64,000 nt of DNA from Rugamonas brunnea (GTDB lineage Bacteria; Pseudomonadota; Gammaproteobacteria; Burkholderiales; Burkholderiaceae_D). The translations under genes were made by a program, and so were the position numbers. Under the pieces are notes generated by a model that saw only the letters and a list, made by a program, of their open reading frames with translations, was not told the DNA's origin and searched no databases. Of this stretch, positions 1 to 8,052 are shown piece by piece (within the stretch, counting starts at the first letter, position 1; every line of letters starts with the position of its first letter). The stretch covers positions 62,001 to 126,000 of the forward strand of contig NZ_JACEZT010000004.1 of assembly GCF_014042345.1 (NCBI RefSeq). The letters run 5' to 3'.

Positions 1-536
1 CGGCGCTGACCGGCATCAACGAAGCGTTGCGCGGGCAGTTCGGCGAGAACGCGATCCAGAACGCCATGTCGCAGGACAATACGCCGGAGGGCACGGCGGG
101 GCGCATCGTGTCGCTGTCCACGGCGTTCTATGGCGCTTACCAGAAGCAGCATGCGGGCGAAGACCCGGAGCAGATGCTGAGCAATTTCATGGCTACCATC
201 AAGGGCGGAATGGAGCAGGGCTTCAAGGAGGCGCGCGATATTCTTACCGGCCTGAACGTGCTGAACGGCGACATCGCCGGCAACGTGGACAAGACCTACG
301 AACTGGTGCAGAAGGGCTACGCGGACTTCGAGGCGGCGCAGCGCAAGGCGGCCAGCGTCGCTGCATCGCCGGCTCCCGCGGATGCCGCATCCGCAGCGGG
401 CACAGCTGGAGCAGGCATCTCTGCGCCAGCCACCTCCACGCCCGCCACGCCGGCAGCGGTGGCGGTTACTCACACGGCGTCCGTGTCGGCCCAGGCCTCG
501 GTGGTGGCCACGCCGGCGGCCGGCGGCCGCGCGTGA
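1..536 (+). CDS. DUF5610-type protein, C-terminal part (gene cut by window start)
   Basis: The reading frame is open from base 3 without a convincing start (the first possible start is a TTG at 27), so the gene begins before the window. About 178 codons are visible. The first 115 or so residues are helical, with charged and aromatic positions and the phrase LTGINEALRGQF, and resemble the DUF5610 family, whose function is unknown. The last 60 residues are a low-complexity Ala/Thr/Pro/Ser tail (from about base 360), probably disordered or a linker. It ends 4 bp before the convergent diguanylate cyclase gene. The DUF5610 assignment is from memory of the family; the tail composition is seen directly. 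Confidence 0.7.
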   Translation, partial: ALTGINEALRGQFGENAIQNAMSQDNTPEGTAGRIVSLSTAFYGAYQKQHAGEDPEQMLSNFMATIKGGMEQGFKEARDILTGLNVLNGDIAGNVDKTYELVQKGYADFEAAQRKAASVAASPAPADAASAAGTAGAGISAPATSTPATPAAVAVTHTASVSAQASVVATPAAGGRA

Positions 537-540
537 ACTG

Positions 541-1524
541 TCAGGCCGGCTGTTCTTGCAGGGCCACGCGGTTGCGGCCCGCTTCCTTGGCGCGGTAGAG
601 GGCCGCGTCGGCCGCTGCGATCAACGCGTGCTCGTCCTGTTGCGGCTGCAGGCTGGCCACGCCCAGCGAGGCCGTGATGTGGGGCAGCGGCAGGCGCATG
701 TCGCCGAACACGACGGCTTGCCGCATCCGTTCGCACAGCCGCTCGGCCACGGCCGCCGCCACCTTGTCGCTGGTGTCGGGCAGCAGCACCATCATTTCCT
801 CGCCGCCGTAGCGCACGGCGCAATCGGTCGGGCGCAGTGCGCCGCTCAGCACCTGGGCCGCCGTGCGCAGCGCCTGGTCGCCGGCCAGGTGGCCGTGGCT
901 GTCGTTGAATTTCTTGAAGTGGTCTAGGTCGATCATGATCAGCGCCAGCGGCGTGCCGGCGCCGTGTGCCGTGGCCACCATGGTGGGCAGCACATCGTTG
1001 AGCCAGGCCCGGTTGTACAGGCCCGTGAGGCCGTCGATCATCGACAGCTGGCGGTAGAACTCGCCCAGCTTCTGGCGCCGGCGCAACTGGGCGTTGGCGG
1101 CGCGGATGCGGAACGACAGCAAGCGCAGCAGGTTGCGCGCCAGCGCGTTCGACTCGTCGATCAGTTGCCACACGAGGTCGGCCTCGATCACCAGCAGGTC
1201 GCTCTGTTCGAGCGCGGTGATCGACGCCAGGTTGGCTTCCTCGTCCAGCACCGATTGCTCGCCCACGCTTTCGCCCGGCAGCACCTTGCTGACGGTGCCG
1301 TCGGCCATGCCGGTGCGGGTGTCGGCCGCCACGGCCAGCGCACCGCTCAGCACGATGTAGAGCCGGGCCTGTTGGCCGTGCGCCACGGGTTGGCCCGCCT
1401 CCACCCGCATGACGGCGCAGCCGGCCAGGCGGCGGGCGATGGCGGGCGCGTCATCGGAGCCGCGGAACAGTTGCAGTTCGCTGAGCTGATGGCCGGACGC
1501 GCCAAAGGTGCTGATGTGTTTCAC
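541..1524 (-). CDS. Diguanylate cyclase (GGDEF) with N-terminal cyclic-nucleotide-binding-like domain
   Basis: This 327-residue protein probably makes c-di-GMP from two GTP. Residues about 15-135 look like a cNMP-binding/Crp-type beta-roll sensor (LYIVLSGALAV, PGESVGEQSVLDEEA). A short helical linker follows, then a GGDEF domain (about 160-320). The active-site signature is GGEEM at 240-244 with metal-binding Asp in IMIDLDHFKKFND (about 195-207), so the enzyme looks catalytically intact (GGEEF variants are active in the family). RPTD at 231-234 sits five residues before the signature, the standard spacing of the inhibitory c-di-GMP I-site, so product inhibition is expected. There is no signal peptide or membrane segment, so it is cytoplasmic. 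The ligand of the N-terminal domain cannot be told from sequence. Confidence 0.92.
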   Translation of the reverse strand: MKHISTFGASGHQLSELQLFRGSDDAPAIARRLAGCAVMRVEAGQPVAHGQQARLYIVLSGALAVAADTRTGMADGTVSKVLPGESVGEQSVLDEEANLASITALEQSDLLVIEADLVWQLIDESNALARNLLRLLSFRIRAANAQLRRRQKLGEFYRQLSMIDGLTGLYNRAWLNDVLPTMVATAHGAGTPLALIMIDLDHFKKFNDSHGHLAGDQALRTAAQVLSGALRPTDCAVRYGGEEMMVLLPDTSDKVAAAVAERLCERMRQAVVFGDMRLPLPHITASLGVASLQPQQDEHALIAAADAALYRAKEAGRNRVALQEQPA

Positions 1525-1613
1525 GATCGTCTTTCAGGGGAACGCGGCTGCCAACATGCAAGCCTGGGCATGATCATAACGCAAACAAAGTTGTCACGGC
1601 ACCTAAGACCGAC

Positions 1614-1670
1614 ACCGGGGTCAGGTCATGCTTCCGCGCATTTTGCGCGAAGGCATGACCTGACCCCGGT
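1614..1670. repeat. Long near-perfect palindrome, copy 1 of a dispersed GGGTC-ended family
   Basis: Two 26-base arms (1614-1639 and 1645-1670) pair at 24 of 26 positions around a 5-base loop. The ends read ACCGGGGTCAGG and CCTGACCCCGGT. It sits in the divergent intergenic region between the diguanylate cyclase and the BtuF-like gene. The same end sequence and the same 26-base arm length recur at 45817-45876, and a shorter relative is at 17185-17210. This is the form of REP elements mobilised by RAYT (IS200-like) transposases; no such transposase is in the window. Confidence 0.75.
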
Positions 1671-1742
1671 TTGAAGGGGGCTTTTGACCTTGGTGTGCGG
1701 CCGTGTTTCAATAGCGCCATTCTTCGCTACCGGGACACTCGG

Positions 1743-2531
1743 ATGAGCTTCATCGACGCCATCGGCCAGCACCATGTGGCCGCGCCGCAGGCCCGCATCG
1801 TATCGCTGGTACCTTCCATCACGGAATTGTTGTGCGACCTGGGCCTGGCCGGCCAGATCGTGGGCCGCACGGGCTTTTGCATCCACCCGGCCGAGGTGGT
1901 GCAAGCCATCCCCAAGATCGGCGGCACCAAGGACGTCAACCTGGACAAGATCCGCAAGCTGGCGCCCACCCACCTGGTGGTCAACATCGACGAGAACGAA
2001 AAGCCCACGGTCGATGCGCTGGCCGCGTTCGTGCCCCACATCGTCGTCACCCATCCGAACCAGCCCTACGACAACGTGGCACTGGCGCGCCTGATGGGCG
2101 GCATCTTCTGCGCGGAGGAGCGGGCGCAAGCGTGGTGCGCGGCGTTCGAGGACGAATACCAGGCCTTGCGCGCAGAGCGGGCGGCGGCGCCCGCGCGCCC
2201 GCAAACGATGTTGTATTGCATCTGGCAAGACCCGTGGATGAGCGTGTCGCGCGACACCTACATCGCCAACATGCTGGCCGAGATAGGCTGGCAGGTGCCG
2301 GACCTGGGCGCGGACCGTTATCCGCGTTTTGCCTGGACGCCGGAATTGCTGGCCGCCATCGATGGCGTGCTGTTGTCGAGTGAACCGTACCGCTTCACGG
2401 AAGCCCATTGCGATGCGCTGGAACGCCAGATCGGCAAGCCGGTGCTACTGGTCGATGGGGAAATGATGTCGTGGTATGGCAGCCGGTCGCTGCAGGGATT
2501 GCGCTATTTGCGCCAGCTGGCGCAGCGCTGA
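1743..2531 (+). CDS. BtuF-like helical-backbone metal/cobalamin-binding protein without signal peptide
   Basis: This 262-residue protein has the fold signature of ABC-transporter periplasmic proteins of the BtuF/FhuD type (ARIVSLVPSITELLCDLGLAGQIVGRT near the N terminus, then PKIGGTKDVNLDKI and NIDENEK). The ATG at 1743 is chosen because homology begins there; an in-frame start at 1671 would only add residues from the flank of the palindromic repeat. No signal peptide is visible, and no permease or ATPase gene is next to it, so it either acts in the cytoplasm or the export signal is atypical. Many betaproteobacteria carry such orphan 'cobalamin-binding protein' genes; the ligand is not evident. 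Confidence 0.8.
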   Translation: MSFIDAIGQHHVAAPQARIVSLVPSITELLCDLGLAGQIVGRTGFCIHPAEVVQAIPKIGGTKDVNLDKIRKLAPTHLVVNIDENEKPTVDALAAFVPHIVVTHPNQPYDNVALARLMGGIFCAEERAQAWCAAFEDEYQALRAERAAAPARPQTMLYCIWQDPWMSVSRDTYIANMLAEIGWQVPDLGADRYPRFAWTPELLAAIDGVLLSSEPYRFTEAHCDALERQIGKPVLLVDGEMMSWYGSRSLQGLRYLRQLAQR

Positions 2532-2569
2532 CGGCGCGCCGCGCAGGGCGGCGGGCCGTCCAGGCTATA

Positions 2570-2929
2570 TCAATCAGCCGTTTCGGTGGCGCTGTCCGGG
2601 GTGGACGCGCGCAGTTTGGCGTCGTTCAGGCGGCCCAGGGCGCTGTCGATGGCGCGCTTGAGCTTGTCGGCGGAGCCGCCGATGGCCTGGTGCAGCGTGG
2701 CTGCGTGGTCGCTCACGGCGATCGGCTGGTAGCCGGTCACGCGCGCTTCCATCAGGCAGCGGTTGTCGCCGTCGGCCGACTTTTGGCCCTTGTTGTCGCT
2801 GAGGTGGACTTCGACGCGGCTGATATGCTCGCCAAACCGGTTGAGGGCGGCGCTGACGACAGATTGCACATGTTCGTCCAGGCCTGCATGACGTTCGATG
2901 GTTTTATCGGTGTTGATATTGATCTGCAT
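2570..2929 (-). CDS. HPF/RaiA-family ribosome-associated protein
   Basis: This 119-residue protein begins MQININTDKTIERH and carries the beta-alpha-beta-beta-beta-alpha layout of the S30AE/HPF/RaiA family (VEVHLSDNKGQK, CLMEARVTGYQPIAV, a C-terminal helix ADKLKRAIDSALGRL). Family members bind the small ribosomal subunit and promote dimerisation or silencing under stress. The start at 2929 is favoured by GGAG seven bases upstream; the longer frame to 3040 lacks homology. It lacks the long HPF C-terminal domain, so it is the short form. It is monocistronic by position: the next upstream gene on this strand ends at 3118. Confidence 0.85.
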   Translation of the reverse strand: MQININTDKTIERHAGLDEHVQSVVSAALNRFGEHISRVEVHLSDNKGQKSADGDNRCLMEARVTGYQPIAVSDHAATLHQAIGGSADKLKRAIDSALGRLNDAKLRASTPDSATETAD

Positions 2930-3117
2930 ATGCTTACTCCCGGTTATACAAGAAGGCAGGGTCAAAGCATCGCGCTTCGAGGCCGGCGCCCATGGCGCGG
3001 CCGGTGTGCACCCAAACCTGGTGGCCTCATCGCCTTGCACACGGTTTTATCTTACTCCTTTTCGGCAACGGCGAAAGCCATGCCAGATCATGTCCCTACG
3101 CGATGCTTGGGTATTCC

Positions 3118-3786
3118 TCAGGTGTTGATAATGCCCGCTGCAATATTGATCGACAGCCCCAATATGACCAGGTTGAAGAAGAAGCTGAGCACCGACTGGC
3201 CCAGCACCAGCTTGCGCATCAGCGGCGCGCGCACCGTCACGTCCGAGGTTTGCGCGGCCACCGCGATGGTGAACGAGAAGTACAGGAAGTCCCAGTAATC
3301 GGGCTGCTGTTCGCCGTCCGGGAAGGCCAGCGGCGGGGCGCCGGGCTCGGTGTAGTACAGGTGGGCGTAGTGGAAGGTGAACAGGGTGCCCACCAGGAAC
3401 CACGAGCCGAGCAGGGTGAGCACGGCCAGGCCGTAGTGCCAGGCCCGCTCGTCGGCAGCCACGTCCTTTAGTGTCGACAGCTGCGACACGATGGCCGCCA
3501 GGCTGGCCAGCGCGGCCACGCACAGGGTGGACAGGATCACGGGCGAGCGCTCGTCCTGGCGGGCGGCGATCCGTTTGACCACCGCGTGGTCGGCGCGCAT
3601 CATCATCCAGGCCATGGTCACCAGGTAGCCCCAGGTGCCCGCGTTCCACGCCACCAGCAGGCGCGTCAGCCACGACCAGGCGTCGGGCAGGAACGGCGCC
3701 ACCACGGCGCCGAGTGCGATGGCTCCGATCAGGTGCGGGCGGCTGCGGACGAAACCGCGCAGCGGCAGCCGGAGACGTCTTGTCAT
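3118..3786 (-). CDS. DUF1345 integral membrane protein
   Basis: This 222-residue protein has about five hydrophobic segments (roughly residues 18-38, 43-62, 80-100, 120-140 and 195-218). Conserved features of DUF1345 are present: PDYWDFLYFSFTIAVAAQTSDV before the last segment, and an Arg-rich positive N terminus. The YFSFTI..AQTSD stretch is reminiscent of a two-helix ion-channel pore loop, but no function is established for the family. The start at 3786 lies 22 bp after the stop of the upstream iron-sulfur reductase gene on the same strand, so the two may be cotranscribed. Inner membrane location is predicted. Confidence 0.8.
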   Translation of the reverse strand: MTRRLRLPLRGFVRSRPHLIGAIALGAVVAPFLPDAWSWLTRLLVAWNAGTWGYLVTMAWMMMRADHAVVKRIAARQDERSPVILSTLCVAALASLAAIVSQLSTLKDVAADERAWHYGLAVLTLLGSWFLVGTLFTFHYAHLYYTEPGAPPLAFPDGEQQPDYWDFLYFSFTIAVAAQTSDVTVRAPLMRKLVLGQSVLSFFFNLVILGLSINIAAGIINT

Positions 3787-3808
3787 GGGGCGAGCGTGGT
3801 GGCCGTCA

Positions 3809-4837
3809 TCACGGCTGGTTGATGTCGGCTTCGCTGGTGAACGCGTCCGCGTAGAACTCGTCGGCCGGCAGCTTGCACTGGGCCACGAAATCCTGGCGGG
3901 CCGTGTCGACCATGATGGGTGCGCCGCAGGCATATACCTGGTGGCCGGACAGGTCGGGCAGGTCGGCCATCACGGCCTGGTGCACGAAGCCGGTGCGGCC
4001 CTGCCAGTTGTCCTCGGCCAGCGCGTTCGACACCACCGGCACGTACTGGAAGTTGGGCAGCTCGGCGGCCCACTTGCGGCACAGCGTATCCATGTACAGG
4101 TCCTGCGGGCGGCGGCCGCCCCAGTACAAGGTCATGGAACGCTGCGAGCCCTGCTGCACCAGGTGTTCGACGATGGCCTTGATGGGCGCAAAGCCCGTGC
4201 CCGAGGCCAGCAGCACCATCGGCTTGTCGCTGTCGTCGCGCACGAAAAAGGTGCCCAGCGGGCCTTCGAAGCGCAGGATGTCGCGCTCCTTGAGCGTGGT
4301 GAACACCTGCTCGGTGAACAGGCCGCCCGGCATGTGGCGGATGTGCAGCGCCAGTGGTTGTTCCGAGTCCGGCGCCGTGGCCACGCTGTAGCTGCGGCGC
4401 TTGCCGTCGCGCAGCATGAATTCGATATACTGGCCGGCCCGGTACTTGAGCTTCTCGTTGGCCGGCAGTTGCAGCGTCATCACGATCACGTCCGGCGCCA
4501 CTTTTTCGAGCGTGCTCACGCGCGAGGGCATTTTCTTGACCGGGTACTCGCTGCTGCCTTCCACTTCGCGCGCCTCGATCACCAGGTCGCTGTGGGCGGT
4601 GGCGCAGCAGAACAGCGACCAGCCCGCGCTTTCTTCTTCCGGCGTCAGCGCTTTCTGCTGGTGGGCCTTGTGGCTGACCGTGCCCGACACGACCTTGCCC
4701 TTGCACGAGCTGCAGGCGCCGTTCTTGCAGCCGTAGGGAATGCCGACCCCGGCGCGCATGGCGGCCGTCAGGACGGTTTCGTCTTCCTCACAGGTGAATT
4801 GATGGCCGCTGGGCTGTACAGTAATTTGAAACGTCAT
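3809..4837 (-). CDS. 2Fe-2S ferredoxin / FAD / NAD(P) reductase
   Basis: This 342-residue protein has three domains. Residues 1-90 are a plant-type [2Fe-2S] ferredoxin with ligands C37, C42, C45 and C77 (PYGCKNGACSSC ... FCC). Residues about 100-195 are an FAD-binding barrel with RRSYSVATAP. Residues about 205-340 are the NAD(P)-binding half (LLASGTGFAPIKAIVE, VYACGAPIMVD). It resembles the electron-transfer components of multicomponent oxygenases and the proteins annotated CDP-6-deoxy-delta-3,4-glucoseen reductase; no partner oxygenase is nearby, so the acceptor is unknown. The start at 4837 is preceded by AAGAAAGA. The gene starts only 12 bp from the divergent SDR gene. Confidence 0.88.
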   Translation of the reverse strand: MTFQITVQPSGHQFTCEEDETVLTAAMRAGVGIPYGCKNGACSSCKGKVVSGTVSHKAHQQKALTPEEESAGWSLFCCATAHSDLVIEAREVEGSSEYPVKKMPSRVSTLEKVAPDVIVMTLQLPANEKLKYRAGQYIEFMLRDGKRRSYSVATAPDSEQPLALHIRHMPGGLFTEQVFTTLKERDILRFEGPLGTFFVRDDSDKPMVLLASGTGFAPIKAIVEHLVQQGSQRSMTLYWGGRRPQDLYMDTLCRKWAAELPNFQYVPVVSNALAEDNWQGRTGFVHQAVMADLPDLSGHQVYACGAPIMVDTARQDFVAQCKLPADEFYADAFTSEADINQP

Positions 4838-4849
4838 ACAATCTTTCTT

Positions 4850-5758
4850 ATGAAAAAAACCGTTATTCGAAAATTCCACCGTCCGCGCCTGCTGATCATT
4901 GGCTGCGGCGATGTGGGCATGCGCTTGCTGCCCTTGTTGCGGACACAGTTCCGTGTGTTCGCCGTCACCAGCCAGCCGGCCCGCTGCGCCGAATTGCGCG
5001 CGCTTGGCGCGGTGCCCGTGGTGGCCGATCTGGACCAGCCCGCCACGCTGCGTCGCCTGCAAGGCCTGGCGCCTTACGTGGTGCACCTGGCGCCACCGCA
5101 GTCCGACGGCGCGCGCGATTTGCGCACCCGGCATTTGACCGCCATTCTACCTGAGGGTGGGCGCCTGGTTTACGTCAGTACCAGCGGCGTGTATGGCGAT
5201 TGCGGCGGCGCGATGATAGACGAGAGCCGGCCGGTGGCGCCGCGCAACGGGCGTGCCCTGCGCCGGGTGGATGCCGAGCAGGTGCTGCGGGCCTGGGCCG
5301 TGCGCCGCAAGGCGGTGCTGTCCATCCTGCGCGTGCCCGGCATCTACGCGGGCGACCGGTTGCCGCTCAAGCGCCTGCGCGAAGGCACGCCGGCGCTGAT
5401 CGAGGCCGATGACGTGTACACCAACCATATCCACGCCGACGACCTGGCCCGCATCGTGGCGCGCGCGCTGCTGCGGGGGCAGGCGAACCGGGTCTACCAC
5501 GCGGTCGACGACAGCGACATGAAGATGGGCCAGTACTTCGACCTGGTGGCCGATGCCCATGGGCTGGCGCGCGCACCGCGCCTGCCGCGCGCGGAGCTGG
5601 AGCGGGTGGTCACGCCAACGCTGCTGTCGTTCATGTCCGAATCGCGGCGCATGCGTAACACGCGGCTCAAGCAGGAGCTGGGCATGCGCCTGCGCTATCC
5701 GACGGTGGCCGACGCGCTGGGCGGCGGTTGTGGTTGCCAGTGCGGTTGCGCCGGTTGA
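4850..5758 (+). CDS. Extended SDR-type NAD-dependent epimerase/dehydratase
   Basis: This 302-residue protein has an N-terminal Rossmann motif LLIIGCGDVGMRLL (glycines 18, 20, 23), an active-site region YVSTSGVYGD and a substrate region TNHIHADDLARIVARAL, typical of atypical/extended SDRs of the YeeZ type. It is probably cytoplasmic; the substrate is unknown. The C terminus is unusual: GGGCGCQCGCAG places four cysteines in the last twelve residues, which could bind metal. The ATG at 4850 is chosen from homology; the much longer open frame upstream is antisense to the reductase gene. Its 5' region overlaps the reductase gene start (12 bp between start codons). Confidence 0.85.
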   Translation: MKKTVIRKFHRPRLLIIGCGDVGMRLLPLLRTQFRVFAVTSQPARCAELRALGAVPVVADLDQPATLRRLQGLAPYVVHLAPPQSDGARDLRTRHLTAILPEGGRLVYVSTSGVYGDCGGAMIDESRPVAPRNGRALRRVDAEQVLRAWAVRRKAVLSILRVPGIYAGDRLPLKRLREGTPALIEADDVYTNHIHADDLARIVARALLRGQANRVYHAVDDSDMKMGQYFDLVADAHGLARAPRLPRAELERVVTPTLLSFMSESRRMRNTRLKQELGMRLRYPTVADALGGGCGCQCGCAG

Positions 5759-5911
5759 CGCGTCGCGTATCCCTCACGCCACATTTTTTGATTTTTTATC
5801 AATGGACGCCGGGTACTATTGGTAGAATCGCGTGCAAAAATGAAAGGTTGTCATTCGGAAAATCTTCCGGACAACCTTTCCCACGTTGATCCATCCAGAA
5901 CAAAGGCAACC

Positions 5912-7453
5912 ATGTTGATTTCTTCTTCCAGCCGCAAGGGCGCGCGCTGGACCACTTTCGCCTGCGCGGGCGTGATGCTGGCGCTGGCCGGCTGCGGCGG
6001 CAGCGATCCGTCCGCCCCCGCGTCCACCCAGGCGGCGCTGATCGTGCCGGCGGGCGACAACGTTGTGCTGCAGTGGGAGCAGGCCCACCTCCAGGCGATC
6101 CGCACCGTCAAGCTGGGGCCGCCGATCTCGGCGCGCGGGCTGGCCATGGTGTCGACCGCCATGTACGACGCCTGGGCCGCCTACGATGCGCGCGCCAACG
6201 GCACGCGCTACGGCGACACGCTGCGGCGCCCGGCCAGCGAGCGCACCGACAGTTACAAAGCCAAGGCGATCAGCTACGCGGCGCTGGAAACGCTGCTCGA
6301 CATCTATCCCAGCCAGAAGAGCAGCCTGGAGGCGCTGATGGTCAAGCTCGGTTACGACCCCGCCGTGCGCTCGTCCGACCCTGCCACGCCGGAAGGCATA
6401 GGCCACCTGGTGGCCCAGGCGTTGCTGGCTTACCGCCACGTGGACGGCGCCAACCAGTTGGGCGAGCTGGCGCCGCCCGGCCCCGGCGGCAATCCGGTGC
6501 CGTACGCGGATTACACCGGTTATGTGCCGGTCAACCCGGCCATGACGGTGGCGGTGGCCACGCCGCTGTCGGCCATGCCGCACCCGGAGGCCTGGCAACC
6601 GCTGAGCTATCCGAACCTGGCGGGCGCCACCGTCACGCCAGCCTACATCGCGCCGCACTGGGGCAAGGTGCTCGGTTTCGCGCTGACCCGCAGCGACCAG
6701 TTGCGGCCCGCCCCGCCACCAGCGTTCGGCAGCGCCGACTATGTGGCGCAAGTGCAGGAAATCATCGACCTGACGGCCGCCCTGGACGACCGCCAGAAAA
6801 GCATGGCTGACTACTGGGCCGACGGCCCCAATTCGGAACAGCCGCCCGGCCACTGGCATTTGTTCGCCCAGCTGGTGTCGGCCCGCGACAAGCACACGCT
6901 CGATGACGACGCCAAGATGTATTTCGCGCTGTCGAATGCCATGTTCGACGCCGGCATCGGCACTTGGGAAGCGAAGCGCTACTACAACACCTCGCGTCCG
7001 ATCACGGCCGTGCGCTACCTGTTCAATGGCAAGCGTATCCGTGGCTGGGGCGGCCCGGGCCTGGACAATGTGGACATGGATGGCGCAGCCTGGATCCCGT
7101 TCCAGCCCAGCACCTTCCCGGTGCCGCCGTTCGCGGAATATGTGAGCGGCCACAGCGCGTTCAGCGCGGCGGCGGCCGAGGTGCTGCGCCGCTACACGGG
7201 CGCCGACACGTTCAGCGCCAGCGTCACGGTGCCGGCGCACAGCCTCAAGGCGGAACCGGCCTCGCCGGCGGCGGACGTGGTGCTGGCATGGCGCACCTTC
7301 TCGGAAGCGGCCGATGAGGCCGGCATGTCGCGCCGCTACGGCGGCATTCATTTCCGCGCCGGTGACGAGGCGGGCCGCCAGCTGGGGCGCAGCGCCGGCG
7401 CGCAAGCCTATCTGAAGGCGGCGTCGTTCTGGCAGGGGGATGCGCGGCCCTGA
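5912..7453 (+). CDS. Vanadium-dependent haloperoxidase / PAP2-like secreted lipoprotein
   Basis: This 513-residue protein starts with a lipoprotein signal (lipobox LAGC, C28). The vanadate/phosphate-binding signature of vanadium haloperoxidases and PAP2 acid phosphatases is complete except for one substitution: K355-x6-R362-P363, then V411-S412-G413-H414 where PSGH is usual, then S473-R474-x5-H480. It is therefore likely either an oxidant-producing haloperoxidase or a phosphatase at the periplasmic or outer-membrane face; sequence alone does not separate the two. The ATG at 5912 is preceded by AAAGG and starts the signal peptide; the frame upstream is not supported. It is flanked by unrelated genes and appears monocistronic. 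Confidence 0.87.
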   Translation: MLISSSSRKGARWTTFACAGVMLALAGCGGSDPSAPASTQAALIVPAGDNVVLQWEQAHLQAIRTVKLGPPISARGLAMVSTAMYDAWAAYDARANGTRYGDTLRRPASERTDSYKAKAISYAALETLLDIYPSQKSSLEALMVKLGYDPAVRSSDPATPEGIGHLVAQALLAYRHVDGANQLGELAPPGPGGNPVPYADYTGYVPVNPAMTVAVATPLSAMPHPEAWQPLSYPNLAGATVTPAYIAPHWGKVLGFALTRSDQLRPAPPPAFGSADYVAQVQEIIDLTAALDDRQKSMADYWADGPNSEQPPGHWHLFAQLVSARDKHTLDDDAKMYFALSNAMFDAGIGTWEAKRYYNTSRPITAVRYLFNGKRIRGWGGPGLDNVDMDGAAWIPFQPSTFPVPPFAEYVSGHSAFSAAAAEVLRRYTGADTFSASVTVPAHSLKAEPASPAADVVLAWRTFSEAADEAGMSRRYGGIHFRAGDEAGRQLGRSAGAQAYLKAASFWQGDARP

Positions 7454-7522
7454 TGGCGGTGCTGCGCGGTGACGGGCGTTGAGGGCGGCCCCGGCCCGGC
7501 ACGGGCCGGCCGCCCGGATGGC

Positions 7523-7795
7523 TCAGCGCTTCTTCTGTACGCGCTGCTGGTGCAGGCGCTGCTGTTGTTTTTGCTGCGTCTGCGTTTTTTTCTGGCGGGC
7601 GTCGTACAGGGCCACGGCTTCCTTCTTGGCCTGCGCGAACGTGCGCAGTTCGGGCTGGTCGTCGTGGGTGACGAAATAATCGGCGGCCTGGGCGTCCATC
7701 ACCAGCTTGATGGCGGCGTCGTCGGCCATGTCATACAGCTCGGTGAGCAGGGTGGTGACTTCATCGAGGAATTCTTCGTAGGTCATGGCGGTCAT
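7523..7795 (-). CDS. Small hypothetical protein, acidic N terminus and Gln/Lys-rich C terminus
   Basis: This is a 90-residue protein that I do not recognise. The first 55 residues are acidic and helical (MTYEEFLDEVTTLLTELYD, FVTHDDQPELRTFAQAKKEA). The last 30 are basic and Gln-rich (KKTQTQQKQQQRLHQQRVQKK), a composition suited to nucleic-acid or polyanion binding, but this is only inference. A second in-frame ATG (7786) precedes MTYEEF and may be the real start. It is convergent with the haloperoxidase gene and divergent from the small gene at 8053. Confidence 0.6.
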   Translation of the reverse strand: MTAMTYEEFLDEVTTLLTELYDMADDAAIKLVMDAQAADYFVTHDDQPELRTFAQAKKEAVALYDARQKKTQTQQKQQQRLHQQRVQKKR

Positions 7796-7915
7796 CTTTT
7801 GCGTCGGTTGCGTTCGTGGGCAGGGCCGTCATTCTAGCGCAACGCCGGCCGTGGGCCGCGGCCAGGCTGCAAGTTACGTGTAAGCTTAATCCGACACACT
7901 TGTAAGACGAGTTGC

Positions 7916-7929
7916 ATGATGTGCATCAA
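7916..7929. promoter_or_regulatory. FNR-like box (9 of 10 consensus bases)
   Basis: The sequence ATGATGTGCATCAA differs from TTGAT-N4-ATCAA at one base. It lies 124 bp upstream of the small gene at 8053, in a 257-bp intergenic region that also holds the perfect palindrome ACGATATCGT (7947-7956). A similar perfect box is at 10313-10326. No correctly spaced -10 element is evident, so this is a candidate only. Confidence 0.35.
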
Positions 7930-8052
7930 CCAGGCGGCTCTATGATACGATATCGTGAGCAAAATCGTCGTGGCGGCTGCGGAAATCGCTTAGCTGGCCG
8001 TTAACGATACTATCGCCAGCGCAAGCCGGTGGTGACCGTGAAGGAGCGCGAC

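Noticed and set aside
3635..4849. 400-codon N-terminal extension of the SDR gene
   Set aside because: It is antisense to the iron-sulfur reductase gene and ends at the native start MKKTVIRKF with its Rossmann motif.
5788..5802. TTGAT-N5-ATCAA upstream of the haloperoxidase gene as an FNR box
   Set aside because: Spacing is five bases instead of four, and the centre is a T-run, so it is more likely an AT-rich chance dyad or part of a weak terminator after the SDR gene.
5816..7405. 529-codon open frame antisense to the haloperoxidase gene
   Set aside because: Antisense shadow with Arg/His/Ala bias; the sense frame has all catalytic motifs.
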